Positions 1 to 12,711 of a stretch of DNA of 64,000 nt are shown here, one piece after another. The notes under the pieces are model-generated. The model was not told where the DNA came from and did not search any database. It saw only the letters and a list, made by a program, of their open reading frames with translations. Position 1 is the stretch's first letter; each line of letters begins with the position of its first letter. Made by a program: the position numbers and the translations under genes. Origin of the DNA: Glycine soja (lineage: Eukaryota > Streptophyta > Magnoliopsida > Fabales > Fabaceae); contig NC_041008.1 in assembly GCF_004193775.1 (NCBI RefSeq), forward strand, positions 45,975,136-46,039,135, read 5' to 3'.

Positions 1-851
1 TTTAGCTTACCAGTTCGTGAAAAATCGTAAAAAAATAATACTATATTTTAAATGAATGGCCATTCATTTAATAAACTAAAAAGCATAATAAAGAAAACTT
101 ACATTTTAAAAACAATAGAGAAAAAAACACATAACAAGGTTTCATTGAAGTTGAAGATGTGTGAGTTGAATGAAAGTCGAAAAATTATGTTATTAAATAA
201 CAAATATTTGCTAAAATTATTTATTAAAGTAATTGTAAAATATGAAATTATATAAATAAACATAAAATTTTACCTTTAATAAAAAATATAATAAATATTT
301 AAAGATAAGAAGAAAATAAATATAAAAAAATTAGAAACTAAAAGTTAACGTTTTATAAAATATTATTTTAAATAATATTTCAAAAAATATTAAATATTAT
401 TAAAAAAATTCATTTATGAAACAATCAAATAAAATTTTAATTCAGGAAAAAAAGGTGAAAGAATGCTGAAATATTTTACTATACAACTCGAAGTATGTTT
501 TTGGGAGGGATTTCATATAAATCGAACCATATGAAATTGAGACAATCTAAATTAAATAATATTAATGGTGGGTATAAATTCGATAATACATATTCCACAG
601 GGATTGAGATTTATTTTGATTTTGGGTGGAATGGCAAGTCACCCTGAATTCTTGAAGCCCAAGAAAGAAAAGAAAAGAAAAGAAAAGACGAGATTCATTT
701 ATCTGTTATACTTGACTTCACCCACTTGGCGCCACCGTAGCAATTGCTAAGTGCTAACCAACCAAACACATATTCTTGTTTATTTCAATCACTAATCACA
801 TTCTTTCAGATTTCCACTCCTCTTCTACAGGATCTGACCCGAATACGAAGC
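1..851. other. AT-rich 5' flank and leader of the O-fucosyltransferase gene
   Basis: Positions 1-540 are very AT-rich with no credible coding sequence. A purine run of AAAAG-type repeats lies at about 664-688. From about 740 the base composition becomes pyrimidine-rich and less AT-biased, which fits a 5' UTR leading to the ATG at 852. The frame stays open upstream to 744, but only through a TTG codon, so this part is best read as leader. No TATA box is called. Confidence 0.4.
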
Positions 852-3800
852 ATGGTATCCGCTTCCGAACCAGATCGATGCTCGCCAACTTCGAGGACTC
901 CGAGGCGCCTCTCAAGCTCCCGTAGATCCCAATCCCAATCTTCTTCGTCATGGTATCCAAGGAAACGAACCAAACTGCTTCTCGCGCTTATTGCGTTTCT
1001 CGCTTTCGTTTTCTTCCTCAATTGGTTTATGCTTCTCCGCTTACAGCATCAGCACGATGCACCCGATCCTATTCCCAAACCTACACTCCGTTCCTCCTCC
1101 GTTTCACTTTCCCTTCAGGTATGTGCCCTTCTTTATTATTATATTATATTGAATATAATATTTGAATCGCTTACATTTCTCTGCCTCCGCAACGAGTTTG
1201 TTCCGACATTTTCAGGGGAAATGGAACAAGCCTGCAAATAAGAAAAAATCACAAAAGGGGAATTATGCAAGGATGCTGGCATTGGCTGCACATGCCTTGG
1301 CAGAGGTATATCGATATCTATGTGGCTAATTATAGATAGTATAGTAGTTGTGTAGTTATGTGAGTTATGATTAACCTAATCCCGAGATTAGATTATGGGA
1401 TTCTCCATCCAGCCTCCACCTGTCTCGCATTAATTACTTGTGTAAATATGGTCACCTTTGCCTGGAAACTACTCCCTATAGACTAATGTATAAGCAAAAA
1501 AGGGATCTGCTTGATTGGATTTAAATATAGGTAAACCATTTTCTTAATTTCTATTATATTTTTATTTTCAATGACTTTTTTTATTATGATAACAAATTTT
1601 AAGGACATTTTAAAAATAATCTTAATTTTTATTTGATATTAGTAAAATTAAATGATGTGAACTAATTTTCTTAATTAACGTAAAATTAATTATATTTACT
1701 TATATATGATTTCAGAGAAAATAACTAATAATAAAATTATCGATTTGTATTTGTGGCACTAATGGACAAGTATGCTTTACAAGTACATAGTTAATGGTGT
1801 CAAGAGGTTATTGAACTGTCTATTGGTGGTTAACTTTAATTTACAAGTGGTTAAGAATAACTGAATGTGTGTATACAATCTGTGATTGTGGCACATATGC
1901 TTAAATATGTCTTATAAGTTGCAAGTGGTTAATAATGTCACGGGAGTATTGAAATGCCTAATAATGGTTAAATTTGCCTCGAAAGTAGTTAACAGTAAAT
2001 GAATGTGTATACAGTTATCTATTTGTACTCGTAGCACTTTTGGTTAAATATGCCTCGCTCTAATGGTGATTTATTTTGCCTTAAAAGTTGCCAATTATAA
2101 TTTTTCTAGTTATATGCCATAAAGTTATAGTGATTTCAAATTATTGGCCGAGCAAGTTTTTGGTAACTCTGACTTTTTGTGCCCAATGGGATAGAATAAA
2201 CGCGAACCGAAAGATTTGTGGCAAGAACCCTTCGTTCCTGCTTCTTCTTGGAGACCTTGTGCTGATCAGCGGAATTGGGAACCCAATGGTATGTGTGGTT
2301 GAAATTTAGCAATTGCTTATATTATGTATGTGTGTAAGTGTAACTACAAAAGGAAAATAAAAGTTCAAGCTGATACTCACAGCCTGCTCTGTTGTACTGT
2401 ACTCTAATAGAGGGGGGAAATGGATACATTTTGGTTACTGCAAATGGTGGGATCAATCAACAACGAGTAGCTGTAAGTAGTCTTTGTTAGAGTGTTATGT
2501 TTTTATGTTGTTGCAGAAGAAAGAAAGCTTAAGTTTTACTTTAAATGCGTAGCATGTCATTTTATGTTAGTTTTGATTTGCAACAGGTTTGTAATGCTGT
2601 CGTTGTGGCCCGTTTACTCAATTCAACTTTAGTTATCCCCAAATTTATGTACAGTAGTGTATGGAGAGATGTGAGGTAATGCTGTCTTGTCTCTCGTTCT
2701 TCTCCCATTCCACCTTGGCCTATTACTCACATAATATTTCCTAATGCTTAATCGATTTGGTATAAATAGCTACGTGCTTTGTGAATAATTTTGAGCTATA
2801 GATTGAACAGATAACTTAATGATTTTCTGTATTTAATATTCTTACTTTTCATGTATGCAAAATAGCATAAATTGTTAGGATTTCTAGGCTTAGGTGTAGT
2901 CTTGGATCATTTCAATGCCACATTTGCAGTCCATGGACCTTCTGCTTTTATGCTATGACTTTGTCAACATAACTTATAATTGCTTATTGTATAATTTCAT
3001 AGTCAATTCAGCGATATCTATCAGGAGGAGCATTTTATTAACTACTTGACTCCTGATATTCGGATAGTGAGGCAGCTTCCTAAGGAGCTACAATCTTTGG
3101 ACTTGGAGGCCATTGGTAGTGTTGTAAGTAACACCTTAGCCCCTCAAATAAACTGATTAAACTTGACTACTTTTTATCGAATGTGTATTTAATTGTTGTA
3201 ATGCTCTTCCAGGTGACAGATGTTGACATGGAGAAGGAGGCCAAGCCAAGTTTTTACTTGAAACACATCTTACCTATTATACTTAAAAATCAAGTTGTTC
3301 ACTTTGTTGGATTTGGTAATCGCCTGGCTTTTGATCCAATAGCATTTGAGCTGCAGGTAAATGTTCTTTGAAGCATAAATTTACAATATGATTTTCATGA
3401 TCTCAAGCCCTTCAATGTTCTGTTTTTACTGTCTTTCTTGATCTGAAGCCTTACTATGCTCTTCCTAATTGGGGAACTTCATATAGAGATTTCGTTGCAG
3501 ATGTAATTTTCATGCCCTGCAATTTGTTCCCAGAATACAAGAAACCGGTGCTCTGCTTCTAAAAAGATTGCGTGAACATTCAGGTCTTATTGGACCGTTG
3601 GATCGTTATCTTGTTGGTCCATTTGCAGAATCAATGAAGGAGAAAAGTGAAAGTAATGCCAAGAAAGCATCCAAGTACCTAGCTTTGCATCTCAGATTTG
3701 AAATTGACATGGTAGCTCATTCTTTATGTGAATTTGGGGGAGGTGAAGAAGAGAGGAAAGAATTGGAAGCATATCGTGAAATCCATTTTCCTGCACTGTC

Positions 3801-4847
3801 ACTGCTGAAGAGGACTACAAAGTATGCATCATGATTTTCCATCTGAAACTCTTGGTCTACATATCTTTTAGAGACAGCAATTTTAATTTATGAAGAAAAG
3901 ACCCTTACTCATTAAAAACAATTGGAATCTTCTATGCAGATTACCTTCTCCTTCTGAGCTCAGGTCTGAAGGCCTATGTCCTTTGACACCTGAAGAATCC
4001 ATCCTTATGCTTGCTGCTCTAGGTTTTAACCGCAAAACACACATATATGTAGCTGGTTCTAATTTGTACGGAGGTGGCTCAAGATTGGTTGCTTTGACCA
4101 ACTTGTACCCTAAATTAGTCACCAAAGAGAACTTGCTTTCTTCATCTGAACTTGAACCTTTTGCTAATTATTCCTCTCAGGTTTGTTGCTAACTTGCTAA
4201 TTTCATTCTTGTTTCATTTACATTGATGATTTTTACAAGTCTAATTATATTCCTTGTTACAAGAAATTTTGTTTTGTGCTTTATGTTACAATTTACATTT
4301 CTCTTGATAAAGTATATAAAGTGGGGGGCAACCCTCATCTTACAAACTGGTTTTGTAAGATTGAGTTAGGTCCAAACTCAAATTTTCTCATACATATTAT
4401 TCAAATTTTGGCATTATTTGGGCTTGGATACCTGTTCTATCTCTCTTTTTGTGAACATGATCACTGAAATAGAACACTGAATTTGTCTTAGTTTTACTTA
4501 GCCTTTTGATGAGTGACAATAAGCTGTTTCTGTTTTAGTTAGCAGCACTGGACTTCATAGGCTGCACTGCTTCGGATGCATTCGCCATGACTGATTCAGG
4601 AAGTCAGCTATCATCTTTGGTGTCTGGATATCGAATATATTATGGTGGCGGAAGAATGCCAACAATACGTCCAAATAAACGTAGGCTTGCTAGTATATTT
4701 ATGAAGAACTCTACCATAGAATGGCGTGTTTTTGAACAGAGAGTGAGGAAAGCAGTTAGGCAAACTAAACATGTACAGACAAGGCCGAAGGCAAGAAGTG
4801 TTTACAGGTATCCTAGGTGTAAAGAATGTATGTGCAGAACAGATTGA
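852..4847 (+). CDS. O-fucosyltransferase family protein (plant GT106-type), 10 coding exons
   Basis: Exons inferred at 852-1118, 1216-1305, 2195-2288, 2411-2472, 2587-2675, 3003-3123, 3213-3356, 3487-3821, 3940-4180 and 4539-4847. All introns are GT-AG and the frame is unbroken, giving 583 residues. The N-terminus is Ser/Arg-rich and followed by one hydrophobic segment (about residues 41-63), the layout of a type II Golgi membrane enzyme. The lumenal part carries hallmarks of plant O-fucosyltransferases (PF10250): GYILVTANGGINQQR, VVHFVGFGNRLAFDP, LALHLRFEIDMVAHS, LCPLTPEESILMLAALGF, and a C-terminal TDSGSQLSSLVSGYRIYYGG. HLRFE-D holds the conserved basic and acidic residues of the GDP-fucose fold. 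The family moves fucose or rhamnose from a nucleotide sugar to protein or cell-wall glycan acceptors; the acceptor here cannot be told. The start is the first ATG in frame. The gene is convergent with the subtilase at 5767. Confidence 0.93.
1745..2090 (+). repeat. Decayed ~135-143 bp tandem repeat in intron 2 of the O-fucosyltransferase gene
   Basis: The words GTGGCAC/GTAGCAC end at 1759, 1894 and 2037, so the spacing is 135 and 143. Around each lie diverged copies of the same series: TATGC/TATGCC, AAGTGGTTAA, GGTTAA and GAATGTGTATACA. The third unit is cut short by the end of the intron (exon 3 starts at 2195). There is no coding potential. Confidence 0.6.
4318..4395 (+). repeat. Interspersed legume-type repeat remnant in intron 9
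   Basis: The stretch containing CAACCCTCATCTTACAAACT and the following GGTTTTGTAAGATTGAGTTA, then GGTCCAAACTC, matches from memory a segment often seen in legume transposon-derived repeats. The ends and target duplication are not visible. It lies between exons 9 and 10 of the O-fucosyltransferase gene. Confidence 0.4.
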
Positions 4848-5766
4848 TTTATTTTTATTAGCTTGGCTGTAATTGCCCATTGTAATTGTAATTTGTAACA
4901 TTGTTATTCATTATTTCCATTCAATTTTTTCCCTCTGGCTAGATAGGTTAGTCTGTGCCATTATAGTTATAAATACACTCATAGGCGTGTGACTTTGCAT
5001 GGGATTTGATCTCACATTGTGACAGTTGATCTCACATTTTGTTAACAAAAGCTGAAAATTCTCATATTTTGTGACATTGTATAGCGTGTCTAATAATGTT
5101 GCATAAATATTTACAATTATATAAAACAATGTTAATTTTATATTAATGTAATAAAAGTATATATACTTTCCTTTTTATATATAATAATATAAATATATAT
5201 TTTAAAAATAGACATAATTTATAATGGAATATTATGAGATTATGATCAATGTAACTGACTTTATTAATTAAAAAAGGTGTGCTTGATGAAAGAATATTTA
5301 AAAATAGTTTTAAAATTTAACTCACTAAACGCAAAGCAGGTTGAGAAGTTGGTTATGATTCATGAGAAAACTGTCTAACATCTTTTTTTTTTCTTTTTCT
5401 TTTTTGAAATGATCTAACATCTGTTTTTTTTTAAAATAAACTTCCTGATATAACAAAATTTATAACCTTTAATTTATCAAAAAGAAAAGAATTTAATTGT
5501 AATCCACTAACAGTATTTATATATTAACATCTAACCATGGTTTGTCATATAATAAAAAACTATTGACTTTTTGTGATTTTTAATTAGTTGATAATATAAT
5601 TTTTTTTGACAGCAAAACAATATGAAGATTAAACTCAAGAAAATTATAACATTTTGGGAAATAATGTTCCCATTTAGGTAGTTTAGAAAGAATTACTTTT
5701 GTAAGAAAACCCGTCTCCAACCGAGCTTAATAACCTGAAGTCGACTTACAGCAAATTTGATCTTCA
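4848..5766. other. Convergent intergenic region between O-fucosyltransferase and subtilase genes
   Basis: AT-rich sequence of 919 bp that must hold the 3' UTRs of both genes. Homopolymer T runs occur near 5382-5430. No open frame worth calling was seen. Several AATAAA-like words are present on both strands, but the poly(A) sites cannot be fixed from sequence alone. Confidence 0.5.
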
Positions 5767-8700
5767 TTACACCGAAATTGCTAAAACTGACAACGTTATT
5801 CGTACGATGTGGTTCAAATTTCCTGTTAAAACAATTTCACCAAAGGTAAAATTCGACATTGGTTGGATGACACTGAGTTGTATTTCCAGATCTTGTGTTC
5901 CTTGTGGACTTATGGTAAACCAAGTTGGATACAGGTAGACTTTTGTTCCATTTGGAGGTTGAACAGAGGCCAAGTATGTTTCTGTGTTGTTCCCCACACT
6001 CATGAAAGTTCTCCACACGGAAACTGATCCTCTTAGTGCAGATATTGTTACTGAAGGAATGTTTAGACTGAATGGATAGGCAAAGGGGTGATTGCATTGC
6101 TCTCCAGTAGCTGCAATTATTGCATCCGTGTCCATGTTTGGCAAAGAGCACAAGAAGCTGATGAAGTCTTGATGTTCTGTTTTAGGACCAATGAATATTT
6201 AGGTTGCTTTGAATAAAAGAACTAAAGCTGATAAAGCATTAAATTCTCTGACTCTGCTACTTAACTAATAACTAGTATTTACATACCTGATGATAGTACC
6301 AAACCTGGATCAATGGCACAATTGGGGCTCACAAAGCCTGCCCCATATTCAAAAGGAGTGGAGGGAAGCAAGCTGCTGGCCTCAAAGCCTTCAGCCATCA
6401 TATGCTCTCCAAGATTATCATACTTTGAGCTTGTTGTGGAGATTGCAGATGCTATCATTGCTGGAGTCCATAATGGATTGTATTGCTTTATAAGTGCTGC
6501 TATTCCAGCCACATGAGGTGTGGACATACTGGTACCAGATAATAACGCAAAATCGTGCCCTGTATGAGTTGGTAAAAGAGTTAAATACAATTCAGCCTGT
6601 GTTGCAAAAAAATGAAAAAAGTACCTTTTAGCATAGGTTCTAAGGCACTGATGGGGGTCCAGGCTGCCCATATTTGGTGCCCTGGAGCAAGAATATCAGG
6701 TTTAAGTACATCTGCAAGATTATTGTGCATGTCAATGATATCTGGACCCCTTGAAGAAAATCTACTAACTATAGGTGATCTCCCTGTGAAAGAGGCAACT
6801 CTTCCTTCTCCCACAGCAGCCATAGCACCAAATTCTGTGGCAGTTCCTTTCCTATCCCTCTTTATTTGTTCTTCATAATACTGTAATATTACCTACACTT
6901 TCAAGAAGCCTTTTTACTTATCTGATAGTAAAGTTTCAGTTAAATAAATGATAGTAATAATACTGACTAAGTCCTTCGTTTGTACCTTGGCATCATCTAC
7001 ACGAGGGATCATAATACCAGAAACAGCAAAAGGGATTGGCTCTGCAATATAATCACCATAGTTTGGGTTTGCAACTAAGATAAAGCCCTCCAACCCTAGA
7101 GCCTTCGAGGTGCCAATAATAGCATTAAGAGTTGAGGTTCCATTATTGAAGCCCGTTGAGAAGGTGCAGATAATGATACTTCCCAACACTATATTAGGGT
7201 CCAAAACTTCTGGATGTTGGCACTCCTCTATGTACTCCTGAGTTGTTCCATTTATTTTTACTGCATCCTTAGCTAAAACAAGCTTATGCAAAACTGATCC
7301 ATTTCCAAAAGTTGGTCCTGTAGGTGAGAAATGAGAATCTCAAACACTGCGATCATTTGGAGTACTAGAAATAGACAAAATATAGACTGATATATAAAGA
7401 TTATCTTGAGAGCCAGAAATACCTGATAGTCCTGCGCCATTAAGTACTGAACCATTTCCAAGAAGAAGTGAAGCAGGGTACCTTCTGTCTGTGGTGCAAG
7501 CGGCAACACCAACACTCCAGGGACTGAATGACACTACACTTGAAGATGCTGGACCCTTGTTCCCTGCGGCTTGCACCACGAAAACTCCCGCTTTTCGTGC
7601 AAATAGCAACGAAATATCAAACATGCTCAAGAAGGTCACGGTGCTTTCTGGTGGTTCATTTGGTCCAACAGAGAGTGATAAGATATCCACCCCATCCAGA
7701 ACAGCCTGCAGAAATCAAACAAACTATTTGAGTAGCTGTTATTACTATTACAAGTTCACAACATAATGTCATTGTCAATTAACTTGCTAGTCAGGAAATT
7801 TTTCAGTAACAAAATTGTTTCACAATCATTTGGACTTTAGTTATATATCTGTATAGTCTAAAACACAATAAATAGCTAACCGACTAACCCTTTTCAAATC
7901 ATTACTTCTTCATTTTTGCTATTCAACTGACAAATGATGGTAATATTCTTGAATAATTTGAAATTATTAAAGGATCTAACTAATCAATTTGAGAACGGAA
8001 GTGACACTTACTTGATCGATAGCTGCAATAACATCTGCCAGAGTTCCCACGGAGGGAAAGATAGCCTTATAAACAGCAATCCTGCAAAAGACAAAAACAT
8101 TAATTAGTAGCAACTCAAATCTGATATATGTAATATCCAAAAATAAGCAAATTATAAATATCCAGAAAACAGGAGCGTCCAGAAAACCCACATACCTTGC
8201 ACGTGGTGCCATTCCGCTAGCTTTTCCATAGAAAAAACCGTTCACCACAACAGAAACACCAGCATTGCCAGCAGCAACAGATGCCACATGACTGAAATTA
8301 ACCAATTAAATAAATTAGCCATAACAAGGCACATACATACATCTTAATAAATGTTAAAAGAGAGAGGCATATAATAATAATATACTGATAATATTTAATT
8401 AAAATATAGTTATATACCTGCCATGTCCATCTGCATCAAAGGGTGAAAGAAAATCCATGGAAGCATTAAGCGTAACAGTAGCTTCAGCCCCAGCAGAGAA
8501 GAACCTGGCTGCTACTATCTTTCCATTGCAAGAACTAGGTGGGAAGAGAGGACCCGTCTCACAGGCACCCTCAAAACGAGAGAGATTTGATGAGAAAGGG
8601 TGCATGGGATCGTAAGCAAAGCTGGGATGAAGTGCGTTGATGCCACTGTCCACAAAACCAATGACAACTCCTTCACCTGCGTTTCTTTCTCCTCCTTCTT

Positions 8701-10137
8701 GCGCCCATATCCCTTTTCGTAAACTTAGAAACTCAGGTGTGTATGTTGTCCTCATCTTCGCTCCTCTGTCTTTCTCTACCAACTTAACTCCTGGGCTCCT
8801 TCTTAGTCTTGCAGCCTGAAAATTTTCTCATCACCACCCCATGCACGTAAATAACAACGAATGCACACATGTACATTTATAAAAGGTTAAAATAGGTCCT
8901 CATCACATGAAATAAACTGTAAAAGATGTCGTGTCATATTAGTCATGTTTGCCATAAAATTAGTACAAAAAATGATTAGAAGGATGAATATTTAATTTAA
9001 CAGATATACTTTGAGGGATAAAATTGAAATTTTTAAATCTAGACAACTAAATTGATATATTTTAGATTAAATAAAATAGGAGAGGATACCTGGGAAGGGG
9101 TTGTGTGGACAGAAAAGCCATTGATAATGTGTTTGTAACTGTGGAGTTTATTGTAGCTTCCATTCTCTAAACTACTTTGCAGAAGTAGATCGTGAGATGC
9201 CAATAAGTGATTTGTATGTGCTTTCGAGGCTTCCCTGATTAGCCACACAAAAAGAATCACAAATATTGTCAGGTTTGTTGATTAAAGGAAACGATGATTT
9301 GAGCATACATAATTAATTACATGACTGAAACGACAAGGTCCAGCACGTCACTTGGAACTAACCATATAAAGGAAATCATCATTTATCAGCATAATATATA
9401 GGTCTGTAATTATGGATTAAGTCATACAGATAGCTGAAGAGTTCCATTCAAAGTGTGGTGCAAAATAGTAATGCACTTAATTTAATTTTCGTTTTGGTGA
9501 ATAACAATTAAGGAAGGAATATTGCCCCATTTTATGTTTAACCATGCCACAAGCTTATGACCAAACAAAATAAAGGAAAAGAAAATGCTACAAGTCATAT
9601 AACACAACTACATAAGGATTTGAAAGGGTCACCACCAAGAATCCCCAATGGACTGTGATTTCAATATTATTTTTTGTGCTTTAAACCTTATTTTGAAGCA
9701 TTTCTTAACTTATTCATAAAAATATTGTTTTTTTTAATGAAAACCGATTTTTTAACATCAATATTTTTAAAATTAATTATTTTATGCTCATTTATAACAA
9801 GCGTAAAATAAGAATATGATATAAGAATGTTTAAACTTACTAGCAAAAACTGATTCTGTGCATTGTATGTGTATTTCTTTAAGTAAAATAAGAAAATATT
9901 TAAGATTATAAAAATATATATAATTAATTTTAAAAATTTGAGTATTATAATTAGTTTATATTCAAGAGAAAGTAATAAATATAATTATAAAATTAATTTG
10001 AGAAAATTGAGATTTGAAGAAAAAAATAAATTTTAATTAAAAAATTATATAGAAACATTTATAAATAATTAATGATTTGATAGTTTTAATAAATATATAA
10101 TTAATAAACATTTATAAGAAATCAATAAATTTGATAC

Positions 10138-10169
<32 letters not shown>

Positions 10170-10753
10170 AGTGCTAAACAATCATCAAGTCAGGTATCAC
10201 AACTCAAAAGAAAAATGAGTATAATAAAATATGTCTTTATAATAAAAAACAAATATTTAAATATATAATATAAGAATAAATTCTTGAAAAAAAATGAGAT
10301 TCAATTTCGTTTTTGTTTTCACATTTGTATGAAGAAATAATGAGTTTAATTTCGATACCTTGAAAGTTTCAAATTACAGTATCAATCAATTAGAATACAT
10401 GATGACTTACGAGGTACATATTATTATGCCTAATTATTAAAAGTCAAAAAACTAACTATATATGTCAATTTATGTTGAATGACAGTATAAAAAATCTTTC
10501 ACACCGAGTGGTGGTGGGGGGAGTGATTTTAGGTAAATACAGTAAGCTAGCTTAGTTACTATATTAACCTGTTGGTGTTGGGGTGAATTGTTGATGAATC
10601 TTGGTCCTGCGAACCTTCATGATCATGAAAAGCAAGCGCGTCTCCTTCCAATAAGACCAAGTATATTGATCGCTCTTCTTGAAAGCAAGTTATAGCAACA
10701 ACCAAGAACATGGAAATGAAAATGCCTATGGACGCAACACTCCTTTTGGCCAT
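5767..10753 (-). CDS. Subtilisin-like serine protease, SBT2-type, 10 coding exons
   Basis: Exons read on the minus strand at 10753-10569, 9234-9090, 8815-8418, 8291-8196, 8081-8012, 7705-7423, 7317-6986, 6892-6625, 6559-6287 and 6176-5767, giving 819 residues. A signal peptide (about 1-22) precedes an I9 propeptide starting IYLVLLEGD. The catalytic Asp is D166 (VIGFVDSGIN), His is H241 (DADGHGSHVAS, rebuilt across the exon 3/4 border), oxyanion Asn is N347 (VVQAAGNKGP) and Ser is S603 (LLSGTSMSTPHVAG). A protease-associated domain lies between Asn and Ser, and the C-terminus is a fibronectin-III-like domain. Every key residue is present, so it should be an active secreted endopeptidase. The SBT2 assignment rests on the DSGIN and HGSHVAS context. 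Substrate is unknown; an ALE1-like cuticle role would be speculation. Start is the first ATG in frame. Exon 8 has a second in-frame acceptor (see findings). Confidence 0.93.
9235..10568 (-). other. Intron 1 of the subtilase gene, AT-rich
   Basis: Inferred intron of 1,334 bp that splits the propeptide. It is highly AT-rich from about 9660 to 10480 and contains a (TA)n run near 10143-10168. I saw no coding remnant and no clear element ends. Confidence 0.7.
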
Positions 10754-12076
10754 TGTTGCAACAGATCGAATTGTTTTAACTTGGCTTTTGAATAATATTG
10801 GATGGCAATGATCGATTCTTATACACGGTGACCTCACTGTTAACGTGATCAAACATTTCAGTTTGGCATTGTAAGCAAATTTAGCATTTCTTAGTCCAAC
10901 CGTTACTATATTCCATTCAAAGGCAGTTGGGAGAATTTAATATTATACCTTTTACGTCAATTGTGTCAACAAATGCATGTGGCCTTCACGCTAAGCACGC
11001 AACTAGACAAGAACATACAAAACTGTTGTCATAAAAAGAGGAGATCCTGATTACATAGTCGGTTCAATTCAGAACAGTTTTTTTTTTTTATTGTTTTAGG
11101 TAGATTTTTTTATATATTATTTTGGTTGTTAGAAGAGTAATTATTTTTCGATCTGATACAGTTATTTGGATTAAAAATGTTTATATTTTTATGAATTTTC
11201 CTTAAAACACAAGAATTTTATCTAAATTAGACCGTCCCTGCTAGCTTTCCTATGGTCAATCTTACAACCAATTAAGAAAACATCAAAATATTCTTAACTG
11301 ATAAATATCAATTAATTCTTTCTAACCTGTAGAAACTATTTAAATAATTTTTACCTCTTTTAATAAAATAGTTTTATGTATTTTTGTTACATATTCGAGT
11401 CATGTAAGATTATATGAAGTATGAACAACTAAATTCTTATTTTAAATATTTAACACAATTATACATTAAAACTTAAATTTAATGTCATATCACTATTTAA
11501 ACCAAAATAAACTTGTGCTAATTGATTTACACACTCAGAAAAAAAAAATTATCTTGCCATGTAACAAATTCTAATCATCACTTAAACGGCATTAAAACAT
11601 TTTTTGTATGTACGATCATAAAATAAATTTTTATCATCATATTGAAACACAATGAAACTATTTACCAATTATTAGACCATTATTTATAAAACTCTATTTT
11701 TGTCAAACTCAAGGAAAACAATAAAAGTTTCGTTATTTTTCAATGACATAACATAATAATTAATATTTGCACACCAAAAAGTTATGACACTTCTATATTT
11801 GGATAATTATTTCTATTACATATTTTTACATCATTTATTTTTTAAAGATAAAATATAAAAAATTCAAAATACATATTTTCTTTCTAGTTTTAAAAAATAT
11901 TAATTTAAATCAATTATATATTGTTTTTATTTCCCATGAGATAAAATAATAGTTATATTTAAAATTTATAATAAATAATTTTTTATATTTAAATCATATT
12001 TTAGATTTAGAATGTATAATTTAAACTATGATAGTAATTTTAACTATTGACATTTTTTAAAAAATAGCGACCAAAA

Positions 12077-12295
12077 TTGAGACCAAAAGCTTCTGTTGCT
12101 GAATTGGTTCCACTGATGAGAGCGTCCGACACATTTCCTTCAACTACCAAAGGACGATTTTTAACTAATCTCAAACTCACTCCATTCTGGCCCTTTTTCT
12201 CAAGCAGTGAATTTCTAAATTTTCAACACAGTAAGTGGCTGATCAGCAAACGAAACAATAATCTGTTGTTAATAACAATTTGGGAATTTGACTGA
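12077..12295 (+). other. Unrecognised open stretch with coding-like composition
   Basis: A 72-codon open frame in a window clearly less AT-rich than its surroundings. Its predicted start lacks a promoter-like context and the peptide (starts MRPKASVAELVPLMRASDTF) matches no family I know. It could be an exon fragment, a mobile-element relic or chance. It ends 62 bp before the left arm of the 159-bp inverted repeat. Confidence 0.2.
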
Positions 12296-12357
12296 TTTAT
12301 TTCTGTCGCTACAGAGAATAGCAACTAAATGTTATCACTAGGGATTGGAATTGTCGG

Positions 12358-12711
12358 TTTCTAAACACATTTTTTTTATAGTTATTATAAGTTACGTTAA
12401 ATATTGACATTTTTTCTTAAAAATTTAATTTAGGGATTGAGATAAAAGACAAAGAATATTAACTAAAAAATAAAGATAAAAATATATAATTCAAAATGAA
12501 ATATTGAAAGTTTTTTTTTTAATAGTGACTGTTTGGAATGGACTTCTAAAAGAAAAAACTTTCAATATTTCATTTTGAATTATATATTTTTATCTTTATT
12601 TTTTAGTTAATATTCTTTGTCTTTTATCTCAATCCCTAAATTAAATTTTTAAGAAAAAATGTCAATATTTAACGTAACTTATAATAACTATAAAAAAAAT
12701 GTGTTTAGAAA
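12358..12711. repeat. Perfect inverted repeat: 159-bp arms, 36-nt spacer
   Basis: The left arm (12358-12516) and right arm (12553-12711) are exact reverse complements over 159 bases by hand alignment. They begin TTTCTAAACACA and end in the loop-side run GAAAGTTTTTT. The spacer 12517-12552 contains AGTGACTGTTTGGAATGG. Pairing stops sharply at both ends. No direct repeat was seen outside the arms, so a clean transposon insertion is not shown. Transcription from either side would give a long double-stranded hairpin, the kind of substrate plant Dicer-like enzymes process. Confidence 0.93.

Noticed and set aside
744..851. N-terminal extension of the O-fucosyltransferase upstream of 852
   Set aside because: The frame is open only from a TTG codon. 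The added 36 residues do not look like a signal or conserved region, and the hydrophobic anchor follows ATG 852 at the usual distance.
806..1021. Minus-strand open frame over exon 1
   Set aside because: It is an antisense shadow of a Ser/Arg-rich coding exon.
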